Part shown: in pieces, positions 37,435-46,335 of the stretch
How the letters are laid out: the number at the start of each line of letters is the position of its first letter
How positions within the stretch are numbered: the first letter of the stretch is position 1
Origin: an uncultured bacterium
GTDB taxonomy: Bacteria; Verrucomicrobiota; Lentisphaeria; Victivallales; UBA1829
Reading direction: 5' to 3'
Assembly: GCA_902780135.1 (NCBI GenBank)
Contig: CACZEK010000002.1
Span: 98,024 to 162,023 of the forward strand
Length of the DNA stretch: 64,000 nucleotides
Notes under the pieces: model-generated
Databases searched by the model: none
Told to the model about the DNA's origin: nothing
Seen by the model: the letters and a program-made list of their open reading frames with translations, nothing else
Position numbers and translations under genes: made by a program

Positions 37435-40248
37435 TTGGATCACAGAATTACCATCGCGCACCGGGCGAGACTTTATATATCTGTTTTCAGTCTGCTGACT
37501 CTGACTCTGCTCGGTTTTCTGGTTTTCAACACGATCCGCCTGAACCGTATCACCGTCGAGACGGGGATGACGGACGAGTACCTTATGCAATGCAACCAGG
37601 CTGGCGACCTTCTCCAGACCGGTTCGGACATTCTGACAAACGCCGTGCGGAATTATGTCGTCTCAGGGAACAAGGAATACCGCGACGCGTATTTCAAGGA
37701 AGCCTACGTGGACAAGCATCGCGAGGCAGGCATCGAGGAAGCCGCCCTTCTTCCGAACGGGGAGAAGCTCGAAAAGATCCTCGTGAACGGCATGAAGCAC
37801 TCGGTCAACCTGATGCAGCTGGAGTACCACGCCATGAGGCTGGTCCTTTCCGACGAGGAGCTTGACGATCCGTCCTGTCCGGTGGAAGTGCGGGAGTTCT
37901 CTCTCTCCCAGGAGGAACTGGCGGCGTCGCCGGAAGCGCGGCGCGAAATGGCGATCGGGATCATCTTCGGGAAGGACTATTCCCTTTACAAGGACCAGAT
38001 CTACAACGCGATCGACCGGAACCTCGGAAACGCGATCCTGTTTTTCTCGTCCCAGAGAAAAGATGTCCTCGACCGGTATCATCGCTTTTACTTCTACCAA
38101 ATGCTTGCGATGACCTGTTTTGCTCCGCTTCTTGTGCTGTTTACCCTGTTCCTGCTCCGTCTGCGCGGACGTGCGAACAAATTCCTGCGCAGCGTCCTGG
38201 ACAACATCCCGATCATGTTCTTCATCAAGGACGCGAAAACGGAGCGCTATGTGGACTGCAACATGGCGTTTTCGCGTTTTGCGTGCAAGCCCTCGGTCGC
38301 CGAAACGATCGGGTATTCCGACGCCGAACTATTCGACAATGCCACGGCAACTGATTTCGTGGCGAAGGACCGCAGGGCGCTTTCCGGCAATGAACCCAAT
38401 TCCTTTTTTGAAACTGCGCTGGACGCACATGGAAAACCGTACAGTTTCCTGACGACCAAACTCAAACTCACGGACCTGGACGGCAACACCTGTCTTTTCG
38501 GCATGTCGCAGGACGTGACGGAGGCGATGGAGACCCACCGCAACAGCGAGGCGATCGGCGAAGCCCTCCTCGCGCTTCAGTCCTACGACGCGGTGTCCCA
38601 TCCGCAGAAGGTGATCGAGGTCATCCGCAGACGTCTCGGCGCGGATTTCTGCCACCTGATCCGCTGCGATGAATCTCTGGGGCAGGCGATCGTCGAGCCG
38701 GACTGCCACGCGCACCGCATCCATGAAGCCCCCTGCGAACGCCTCGTCGCCACTCTGGACGACTTCCGCTACTACACAAAAGATATTGTGCCGATGGAAT
38801 CCTTCGTGATCGACCGAGATGCGCCGCAGTCGCTCATCCATACCTACGGCATTTTTGAGCCCAAGACCGGAACATGGAGGCCGTCAACGGCCTATTCCTC
38901 GCCCGTCATCATGGCCGGCAAACGCTTCGGGGACATCGTCATCGGCTATGCCGAGAAACGGACGCTTTCCGCGATCGAAAAAGAATTCATCCAGATGAGC
39001 GTGAAGGTGCTGGAGAACGCGCTGGAACGCAAGCGCGCCAACGACGAACTGCACACCGCGCTGGACAAGGAGATCGAAGCCGAACGGGCGAAGAGCTATT
39101 TCTTCTCCTCCGTGTCGCATGACATCCGCACGCCGCTCAACGCCATCATCGGCTACACCGAGCTCCTGATCGGCGGCATCGACGACATGAAGGAACGCGA
39201 AAAAGCGCTGTCCGCAATTTCCACCAGCGGCCACACGCTGCTCCAGCTCATCAACGACGTGCTGGACCTCTCCAAGCTCGAATCCGGCAAGATGGACATC
39301 AAGCCGGAACTCACCGACGTCCGCGAGATCGTCACATCCGTGCTCCATTCCTTCGACGTGACCACCATGAACAGCGACGTCAAGCTGAAGGAGGAATACG
39401 GCCTGCTTCCGCTACTCGAGATCGACCCGCAGCGCATCCGGCAGATACTGTTCAACCTCATCGGCAACGCCGTCAAGTTCACGGAACACGGCGAAATCCG
39501 CGTCAAAGCGTCGTTCCGGAACAACATCAGCAACGCGAACGGCGCTTTCACGCTCTCCGTCTCGGACACCGGCTGCGGCATCGCGGAGGCCGAAAAGGAA
39601 AAACTCATGACCCCGTACGTCCAGGCGGGCACGAAGGCGCGGACCAAGGGGACCGGCCTCGGACTCGCCATCTGCAAACAGCTCGCCACCCGGATGGGCG
39701 GCAGCCTGACGTTCGTCTCCGAACTCGGCAAGGGATCCACGTTCACGCTGGAACTCCGCGAGGTGAAGTGCACCGAGCATTCGCCCGACGCCGACAAGAA
39801 AGCAGTCGACGGTCAGGTGCTTCTGCACGAGCGGATCGAGGGCGATGACATGCGCGGCGGGATCAAGGCGTCCGGAATGCAGAAGGAGATGCGCGACTAC
39901 CGCATTCTGATCGCGGACGATGTCCCGCTGAACCTCGCCGTCCTGAAGGCGCTCCTCACAAGGATCGGCCTGCGCAACGTCGCGACCGCCGTCGACGGGC
40001 AGGACGCATGGGAAAAGATCGCGAAATCCGATATCCCGTTCGATCTGGTCCTGACCGACATGTGGATGCCGAAGATGGACGGCAAGGACCTGGTCACGAA
40101 AATCCGCGCGGACGAACGGTTCGCCGGACTTCCGGTTTACGCCGTCACCGCCGATATCGAGGAACAGAAGAAATTCGAGGAGCACGGGTTTACGGGGATC
40201 CTCCTGAAACCCGTTACCATTGACAAGTTGTCCCGGCTTTTCAACTGA
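37435..40248 (+). CDS. Hybrid sensor histidine kinase with receiver domain, TTG start
   Basis: 937-residue membrane sensor. TM1 (about 12-33), periplasmic sensing region to about 217, TM2 (218-244), PAS (about 255-375, IMFFIKDAKTERYVDCN), a probable GAF-like domain (385-545), HisKA with phospho-acceptor His562 in SVSHDIRTPLNAI, HATPase with NLIGNAVKFT, DTGCGIAE and KGTGLGLAIC, and a C-terminal receiver with Asp875 in LVLTDMWMPKMDG. The start is TTG at 37435: AAGGAG lies seven bases upstream, and the only upstream ATG lies before the -10 box. No partner regulator is adjacent, so the output is unknown. Confidence 0.9.
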   Translation: MDHRITIAHRARLYISVFSLLTLTLLGFLVFNTIRLNRITVETGMTDEYLMQCNQAGDLLQTGSDILTNAVRNYVVSGNKEYRDAYFKEAYVDKHREAGIEEAALLPNGEKLEKILVNGMKHSVNLMQLEYHAMRLVLSDEELDDPSCPVEVREFSLSQEELAASPEARREMAIGIIFGKDYSLYKDQIYNAIDRNLGNAILFFSSQRKDVLDRYHRFYFYQMLAMTCFAPLLVLFTLFLLRLRGRANKFLRSVLDNIPIMFFIKDAKTERYVDCNMAFSRFACKPSVAETIGYSDAELFDNATATDFVAKDRRALSGNEPNSFFETALDAHGKPYSFLTTKLKLTDLDGNTCLFGMSQDVTEAMETHRNSEAIGEALLALQSYDAVSHPQKVIEVIRRRLGADFCHLIRCDESLGQAIVEPDCHAHRIHEAPCERLVATLDDFRYYTKDIVPMESFVIDRDAPQSLIHTYGIFEPKTGTWRPSTAYSSPVIMAGKRFGDIVIGYAEKRTLSAIEKEFIQMSVKVLENALERKRANDELHTALDKEIEAERAKSYFFSSVSHDIRTPLNAIIGYTELLIGGIDDMKEREKALSAISTSGHTLLQLINDVLDLSKLESGKMDIKPELTDVREIVTSVLHSFDVTTMNSDVKLKEEYGLLPLLEIDPQRIRQILFNLIGNAVKFTEHGEIRVKASFRNNISNANGAFTLSVSDTGCGIAEAEKEKLMTPYVQAGTKARTKGTGLGLAICKQLATRMGGSLTFVSELGKGSTFTLELREVKCTEHSPDADKKAVDGQVLLHERIEGDDMRGGIKASGMQKEMRDYRILIADDVPLNLAVLKALLTRIGLRNVATAVDGQDAWEKIAKSDIPFDLVLTDMWMPKMDGKDLVTKIRADERFAGLPVYAVTADIEEQKKFEEHGFTGILLKPVTIDKLSRLFN

Positions 40249-40294
40249 AAGACGATCCCGTTTTTCTTCCGGACAGAGCCTCCGCAGATCTCCG

Positions 40295-40329
40295 GGCAGA
40301 CGCATTTCTCTGGGCCGAATGCGTCTGCC
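40295..40329. repeat. Perfect 12-base inverted repeat with adjoining direct repeat
   Basis: GGCAGACGCATT (40295-40306) and its complement (40318-40329), 47 bases after the kinase stop, followed by two direct copies of TTACGTTATT. It may end the kinase transcript or be a REP-like element; there is no clear U-run. Confidence 0.55.
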
Positions 40330-40543
40330 TTACGTTATTCTTACGTTATTTCAGCGTTTTTTCACGAGAGCGTTTGATTTCTTTTTGAGAAGATGGTATA
40401 GTTTTGCGTGATGCGCGGGGGCGCCACGACCTCCCGGATCGATTCAAAACCGGAAAGAAACCGCAAAACGGATGGTTTCCGGCTTTTAACTTGTTTTTAA
40501 CTTTCGTTATACCCCAAGCTAAGATAAAGGAGAAAGACCGACC

Positions 40544-43500
40544 ATGAAACACGCTCCCCTTTCGCTTTTCTCGTTTGCCATCGCATGCGCGGCCGCAGGT
40601 TCCGCCTACTGTGCCGAACCGCAGGATGCCGTGCCGTCGCATCCGCGCCATTTCGCGGATCTTCGGACGACCGGAGTCAACCGCGAACTCAGCCACGCGC
40701 CGATCTACGGGACGTTCTTCGACGAGGCGTCCGCCGAAGCGTACCGGAAAACGCCGTCGAAGTACACGCTCGACCTGAACGGCGAATGGAAATTCCAGCT
40801 GTACGGCAAGCCGGACGAGGTGCCGGACGACGTCATCAAGCCCGATTTCGCCGATTCCTCCTGGCTGGACATGACCGTGCCGTCGAACTGGCAGAACGAC
40901 ATGCGCGTCCCGGACCGCGGCGTCTATATCAACAATATTTATCTGTTCCAGAAGGAGGCGAATCCGCCGCTGCTGCCGGACGCCAATCCGACCGGATGCT
41001 ACCGGCGCACGTTCGACGTTCCGGCGGACTGGCTGGAACGCGACGTCCGGATCGTGTTCGACGGCGTGGACAGCGCGTACGATTTCTGGGTGAACGGCAA
41101 ATACGCGGGCTATGCGGAGGACAGCCGTCTGCCGTCCGAATTCGCGATCACGAAGTTGCTGAAACCCGGCAAAAACACCATCGCCGTGAAGGTGTACCGG
41201 TTCTCGACCGGAACTTTCCTGGAATGCCAGGACGTCTGGCGCATGAGCGGCATCTACCGCGACGTCCGCCTGATGGCGCTCTCTCCGGTGCATCTGCGCG
41301 ACTGGTCGGTCCGGACCACATTCACCGATCCCGCGAAGAACCAGCGCCATGAAAAAACCGACGCGAACCTGAACATCACCGCCTACGTCGAGACCCGCGC
41401 GCTGCCGGTCCAGCCCATCGCGGACATCCCGAAGACCTCGTACCCCGGCGTTCAGGTGAAGGCGCGCCTGGTCGACGCGAACGGCAATCTCGTCGCCGAG
41501 AGCCGTCCCGCCCGGTTCGCCGGACAGTCCGGGATGTACGGTCCGATGGCGGAACGCGGCTCGGCGAACATCTCCATGCGGATCGCCGCGCCCGAACAGT
41601 GGTCCCCGGAAACGCCGTACCTTTATAAGCTCTTCCTGCACCTCGTCGACGATTCCGGCAAGACGCTGGAGGTCCAGTACGTGCCCGTCGGATTCCGTCA
41701 GATTGAGATCCGGGGCAGGGACGTCCTGCTGAACGGACAGCGGCTCATCGTGCGCGGCGTGGACCGCCACGACTTCAGCGCGAAGCACGCGTTCGCCGTG
41801 ACCGAGGAGGACATGCGGCTCGACATCGAGACGATGAAGAAGCTCAACTTCAACGCCGTCCGCACCAGCCACTACCCGAACAACAACCGCTGGTACGAAC
41901 TCTGCAACGAATACGGCATGCTGCTCGTCGGCGAGACCGACATCGAGACGCACGGCCTCGGCGCGCAGCTCTCGAAGGATCCCGCCTGGGCGCCGGTCTA
42001 CCTCGAACGCGCCGAACGCATGGTGCTCCGCGACCGCAACAACCCGTGCATCGGGTTCTGGTCGCTCGGCAACGAATCCGGTTCCGGCGCGAACCAGATC
42101 CCGGCCCGCTCATCAGCGACATCCAGTGCCCCATGTACACGCGTCCCGACCGCATCCGCTCCATGATGAACAGCCAGCGCGACACGCGCCCGATCATCCT
42201 GTGCGAATACGCCTATGCCAAGGGCAACTCCACGGGCAACATCTTCCAATACTGGGACCTCGTGCATGAAAACCGCGGATACCACGGCGGATTCCTCTGG
42301 GACTGGGCGGACAAGGCGCTCCTGAACACGATCGCGAAGACCGGCGAGGTCAATTACGGATACGGCAACGACTTCGGCGAGAACTACGACTACAAGGCGA
42401 ACGGACAGAACCGCACGCAGGTCCTGAACGGCATCGTGGACGCCTCCGTCACGCCGCACCCCGGCGCGCAGGAAGTCCGCGTGTGCCAGTCGCCCATCCG
42501 CTTTAAGCTCGACGGGAACAAGCTCACGGTCATCAACGAACGCAACAACGCCTCGACCGCCGGACTGAAATTCCGCTGGGAGGAGACCTGCAACGGCGAC
42601 GTCGTCAAATCCGGTACGCTGGACGTCCCTGTGACCGAATGTTTCGAATCCGCGGTCGTCGAGGTCCCGTTCGATGCGCCGAGTTCGGAAGCCTGGTGTT
42701 TCCTGAACGTCTACTGCGATGCCCCGACGCACGAGATCACCCGTCAGCAGTTTGCGCTTTCCGCTCAGCCGTCCGATGCGATCGTGAAAAAGCATTCCGC
42801 GCGTTCCGGCGGAATGTCCATCGCGGAGTCCGACGTGAAGGAAACCGAAGACACGCTCGCCATCGGGTTCCTGACCTGGTCGAAAAAGACCGGAGAACTC
42901 GTCTCCATGAAGCCCGAGGGCAAAGAACTGCTCGCCGCGCCCGCCGGGGATATCTTCTATCGTGCGCCGACCTGCAACGACCGGATGATGGATGCCGACG
43001 GATCGTTCGCGAAGGACTGGCCGCCGCTCTTCAACGCGAAACGCGAAAACGTCAGGCTCGACTGGAAGAAAAATGACAAAGGACAGTACGAAGTCACCGT
43101 TTCGGCGCGCGTCTGCGGCGTGATCGACTCGCAGGTCGTCTGGACCGTCGATCCCGCGAAGGCGCAGTTCCTGGGCTTCCGCCAGACCGCCTCCTTCCGC
43201 AACGAAAACATCCACTCCGTGGCGCGCGTCGGCATGATGTTCCCCCTGGTCGAAGGCTTCGAGACCGCGACGTATTTCGGCCGCGGCCCGTACGAGAACT
43301 ACCCGGACCGCTTCGTCGCCTCCCTCGTCGGCCGCTGGGAAAACAACATTTCCGACATGCTCGAAAACTACCTCGTGCCGTCCGAATGCGGCAGCCGCGG
43401 CGACGTGCGCGAACTTGACCTGACTGGCGAAAACAGACTGCATCTCGGCGCGTTTGAGAACGGCGGAAAGCCGTTCCGCTTCTCCGCGCTGCACGTCTCG

Positions 43501-43692
43501 CCGAAGGACCTGATGGCGGCGGACCACAGCTGGGAGCTCAAACAAAGCAAAAAGACGTGGCTGATCCTCGACGGCTTCCACATGGGCGTCGGCGGCGACG
43601 ACGGCTGGTCGGTCAGCGTCCATCCGGAATACGTGCTGCGTCCGAACCGGTACGAATGGAGCTGCACGCTCGATTTCCGCAAGCCGGAATAA
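40544..43692 (+). pseudogene. GH2 beta-galactosidase, disrupted by an internal deletion/frameshift
   Basis: Secreted LacZ-like glycosidase (signal MKHAPLSLFSFAIACAAAGS, ribosome site AAAGGAG). Reading frame one covers the sugar-binding domain and barrel to the acid/base block GFWSLGNESGSGAN (Glu codon 42074-42076) and then leaves the family at about 42095. Frame two resumes the homology at ISDIQCPMY (42112) and carries nucleophile LCEYAYAKGN (Glu codon 42205-42207) through the end at 43692. LacZ has some 27 residues between these blocks; here only about 6 remain, so roughly 60 bases are missing (length 1 mod 3). The two catalytic residues are in different frames. Either a recent pseudogene or an assembly error. 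Confidence 0.85.
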
Positions 43693-43715
43693 GACCCGGA
43701 CCGTAGAATAAAACA

Positions 43716-43762
43716 ATGCCCGTTTGCCTGGGGAATCATCTCCGGCAGACGGGCATTTTTTT
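43716..43762 (+). terminator. Terminator of the GH2 gene
   Basis: ATGCCCGT/ACGGGCAT (43716-43723 with 43749-43756), extended by a further TTGCC/GGCAG region, followed by seven T. Confidence 0.9.
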
Positions 43763-43783
43763 CAGAAAAATCGATTTTTTTGA

Positions 43784-44071
43784 CTAAGCTCTTTTGAGCT
43801 CAGTCCTGCTTGCTGCCGGAATCGCTTTGAGCTTGCGGGACACCTGGCGCACACCTTCCGATCGAACTGCTAAGAATTTCTTAGTAGTTGCCGTCTGATT
43901 CAGTTCTCCGGAATCATAAATATGTGCCAGATGCTGAATTACGTTCTCAACGGAACAATCAAAAAGCTCCGCCATGGCCGCCTGCGTCAGCCATACGGTT
44001 TCATTATCCAGCTGGACGTTGAGATGGATCTCTCCGTCCTCGGTCTGATATACGATCATGTCGCTGGTCAT
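43784..44071 (-). pseudogene. RhuM-family N-terminal fragment
   Basis: 95 residues beginning MTSDMIVYQTEDGEIHLNVQ with VWLTQAAMAELFDCSVENVIQHLAHIY, the N-terminal region of RhuM virulence-type proteins (normally above 300 residues). Homology stops at about residue 76 (VRQVSRKL) and the end KAIPAASRTELKRA is unrelated. A perfect AAAGGAG ribosome site remains. The rest of the gene is not found before the GH2 terminator, so it is a truncated remnant, or at best a small protein of unknown role. Confidence 0.7.
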
Positions 44072-44113
44072 GTTTATCGTCTCCTTTGTCCGGCAGCATC
44101 CCGGAACGGCGGT

Positions 44114-45316
44114 TTACTCCTCGAATCCGGCGTAGACGTGCGTCAGGTCGGTCAGATAGAACGAGCCGTCGGGGAGACGGCAGACGCTGCTTGCGGGCGT
44201 TTCGATCATCATTTCGTCCAGCGTGCGCCAGAAGAACGCCACATCGGGATCCCCGTTGGCGAACGATCCCGAAAGCCCGTCGGGGAGCGGCTCCAGCCAG
44301 AGCTCGTCAGGGCGCGCGAAGGCGGCGACGCGGCGGTGTTTGACCCGGAGCGCCTGAAGATAGATGCTCCGCAGATAGAGGCATTCCGCCTCCGCCTCGT
44401 CAGCCGTGCGGATGAGTTCGCATCCGGCTGGCATCCCTTTCGCCGCTTCCTCCTTCGGGAGAAGCGGACGGCCCAGCCAGTCCTTCCGCAGCAGCATCGT
44501 GCGGTCCGGCGCGCCGGGACAGGGCATGGCGTCGGCGAATTTCGCATAGCCGCTCAGCGCCTGTCCGCTGCGTTTTTCCCAGGTCTCGATGAGGTGCTGC
44601 GCCGTGCGGCGGACCTCGGCGAAATAGAACGTCTCCGCCTCGGTGTCGGTCTCCGCCGCGCCGACCTCGCGGATGGCGTGAAGCATCTGCGTGCGGGACA
44701 GCCCTTCGCGGAGCGTGACGATGCAGCGGCTCATGAACCTGCGGGCGGCTGGCTCGACGCTGCCCGGGTGTTCGATCTCGATCAGGTCGACCCAGGCGAG
44801 GGAATTCGATCCGGGGTGGTAGAGGATATTGCCGAAATGGAGGTCGCCGTGGCAGAAACCGGCGTCGAAGAACTTCTTCAGGAACGCCGCGATCTCCGAC
44901 ACAAGGCGGTCGGCGTTCCCGCCGCCGTAGACGATCTGTTCGTAGTAGTATTTGTCCAGCGGGATGTATCCGGGCATGGCGCGCGTGACGAGCACGTTCG
45001 TGCCGCCGAGCTTGCCCCAGCCGAGGCAGTCCACCGCGGGGATCCCCGCCGCCGCCAGGTTGCGTCCGTTTTCGTATTCCACGCGGGCTTTCGGATGCAC
45101 GCTTTTGCGGAACGCCGACCACAGGTCAGGCGAACGCTCGAATTTCAGGTAGTAATCGCCGCAGCGGTACACGGAGCGCACCGGAGTGCTCTTGACGAGG
45201 TGCGGCGGAGTAAGCACGAGCGAACGGACGGCGTCCTTCGTCTTTTCGGACGGGATATGCCAATGCCAGCGTTTCGACTGCAGAAGATTTTGGGGCAGGG
45301 GAGCCGTTTTTTTCAT
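44114..45316 (-). CDS. WaaP/RfaP-like LPS kinase family protein with C-terminal extension
   Basis: 400 residues. The N-terminal 240 residues have the protein-kinase-like LPS kinase (Kdo/WaaP) pattern: VYRCGDYYLKFER (Lys), LVTRAMPG, then HGDLHFGNILYHP with catalytic Asp and WVDLIEIEH with the metal Asp. The C-terminal 150 residues (from about 250) are not recognised but contain FFWRTLDEMMIETP and CRLPDGSFYLTDLTHVY. It probably phosphorylates lipid A-core sugars at the inner membrane; the substrate is unknown. Ribosome site AGGA; own promoter at 45353. Confidence 0.82.
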   Translation of the reverse strand: MKKTAPLPQNLLQSKRWHWHIPSEKTKDAVRSLVLTPPHLVKSTPVRSVYRCGDYYLKFERSPDLWSAFRKSVHPKARVEYENGRNLAAAGIPAVDCLGWGKLGGTNVLVTRAMPGYIPLDKYYYEQIVYGGGNADRLVSEIAAFLKKFFDAGFCHGDLHFGNILYHPGSNSLAWVDLIEIEHPGSVEPAARRFMSRCIVTLREGLSRTQMLHAIREVGAAETDTEAETFYFAEVRRTAQHLIETWEKRSGQALSGYAKFADAMPCPGAPDRTMLLRKDWLGRPLLPKEEAAKGMPAGCELIRTADEAEAECLYLRSIYLQALRVKHRRVAAFARPDELWLEPLPDGLSGSFANGDPDVAFFWRTLDEMMIETPASSVCRLPDGSFYLTDLTHVYAGFEE

Positions 45317-45352
45317 GGTGTCCTGAAAAGTGTATGAAATGATCCTACAAGA

Positions 45353-45380
45353 ACTATAGCACCGGAACGGGAAATATCAA
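45353..45380 (-). promoter_or_regulatory. Promoter of the LPS-kinase-like gene
   Basis: Minus strand TTGATA (45375-45380), 16-base spacer, TATAGT (45353-45358). Confidence 0.7.
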
Positions 45381-45405
45381 GCCGGAAACCTGATTTTAAG
45401 TCCGC

Positions 45406-45440
45406 AAAAAGCCTCCGCCGCTCTTGAAGAGGACGGAGGC
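45406..45440 (-). terminator. Terminator of the GDSL esterase gene
   Basis: GCCTCCG/CGGAGGC stem (45411-45417 with 45434-45440), followed on the minus strand by UUUUU. Confidence 0.85.
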
Positions 45441-45481
45441 GCAGGACAAATCCTTTCGTGCGGCAGTGCGCCGCATGCGAG

Positions 45482-46255
45482 TTATTTGCAGTATTTCTCG
45501 ACGTAGGGACGGATGGCGTCGGCCCAGATCTGATAGCCCTTGGCGGTCGGATGCAGGAAGTCCGCCATGATGTCGCGTTCGAGGATGCCGGTCGGGGTCA
45601 GGAACTTCGGCCCGAGGTCTTCGTAGAAGACGGTCTTGTTGTCGGCGAAGCCCTTGATGATCTCGTTGGTGGCGGCGATCTTCGGGCGGTTCTGGTCGTT
45701 GGGCGTGTTGCCCGCGGGGAAGATGCCGAGGAGGAGGACCTTGGCGTTCGGGGCTTTTTCCCTGATGGCGAGGACGCACTGGCGGATGCCTTCGGCGGTG
45801 GCGATCGGGCCGCCCTGGTTCCAGCCGAAGTTGTTGACGCCGATCAGGAGCATGACGAGCTTCGGATCGATCTTGGAGAAGACGTCGGTCTCTTTGATGA
45901 CGTACAGGCAGTTCTGCGTGCGGTCGCCGGCGAACCCGAGGTTCAGCGGGTGGTACTGCGCGAACTCGGCGTTCAGGACGTCGCGTCCGGCGTTCTCCCA
46001 GAAGTGGGTGATGGAGTCGCCGACCATGACGAACTTGATGTCCTTGCCTTCCTGTCCGGCCTGCGCGCTCTTTTCCTGAATGCGCTGGACGTAGTTGCGG
46101 CTGAGTTCGGGCGTGGTGACGCGCTGGTATCCGAAATCCTGTTCCGCGCCGGGCACGGGGGTGTTCAGCGTGGAGACGGCTTCGGGTTCGGTGGCGCATG
46201 CGGCGAGGAGCAGGGCTGCCGCCGCGGCCGCGAAGAATGAGAAGATATGTTTCAT
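45482..46255 (-). CDS. SGNH/GDSL hydrolase lipoprotein
   Basis: 257 residues with lipobox LAAC (Cys20). SGNH blocks are complete: block I VMVGDSITHFW (nucleophile Ser), block II GFAGDRTQN, block III GVNNFGWNQGG, block V ADFLHPTAKGY (Asp, His). The form resembles the platelet-activating-factor acetylhydrolase beta/gamma-like GDSL esterases often found with carbohydrate metabolism, so an acetyl-ester or glycan deacetylase role in the envelope is plausible. It is a close paralogue of the next gene (46336), sharing IKFVMVGDSITHFWE and the closing domain. Confidence 0.9.
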   Translation of the reverse strand: MKHIFSFFAAAAAALLLAACATEPEAVSTLNTPVPGAEQDFGYQRVTTPELSRNYVQRIQEKSAQAGQEGKDIKFVMVGDSITHFWENAGRDVLNAEFAQYHPLNLGFAGDRTQNCLYVIKETDVFSKIDPKLVMLLIGVNNFGWNQGGPIATAEGIRQCVLAIREKAPNAKVLLLGIFPAGNTPNDQNRPKIAATNEIIKGFADNKTVFYEDLGPKFLTPTGILERDIMADFLHPTAKGYQIWADAIRPYVEKYCK

Positions 46256-46270
46256 AAGGTAAAATCCTTA

Positions 46271-46302
46271 TAAAACAGGACCTATAGGTTATATAAGTCC
46301 TG
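46271..46302 (-). terminator. Hairpin between the two esterase genes, TATA-palindrome family
   Basis: CAGGAC/GTCCTG stem (46276-46281 with 46297-46302) with CTATAGG in the loop. The minus strand continues with UUUU, and the plus strand has TTTTT on the other side. It may partly terminate transcripts from the upstream esterase before the second gene. Confidence 0.55.
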
Positions 46303-46335
46303 TTTTTGGGGTAAGGTTGATCTGATTGGGGTAGA

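Noticed and set aside
40485..40513. Promoter TTTAAC-17-TATACC before the GH2 gene
   Set aside because: The -35 box matches poorly and several equal alternatives exist nearby, so no position can be supported.
42046..43692. Second half of the GH2 gene as an independent protein starting at ATG 42046
   Set aside because: No ribosome site; its first 20 residues are out-of-frame sequence of the first half, and it lacks the acid/base residue. Treated as part of one disrupted gene.
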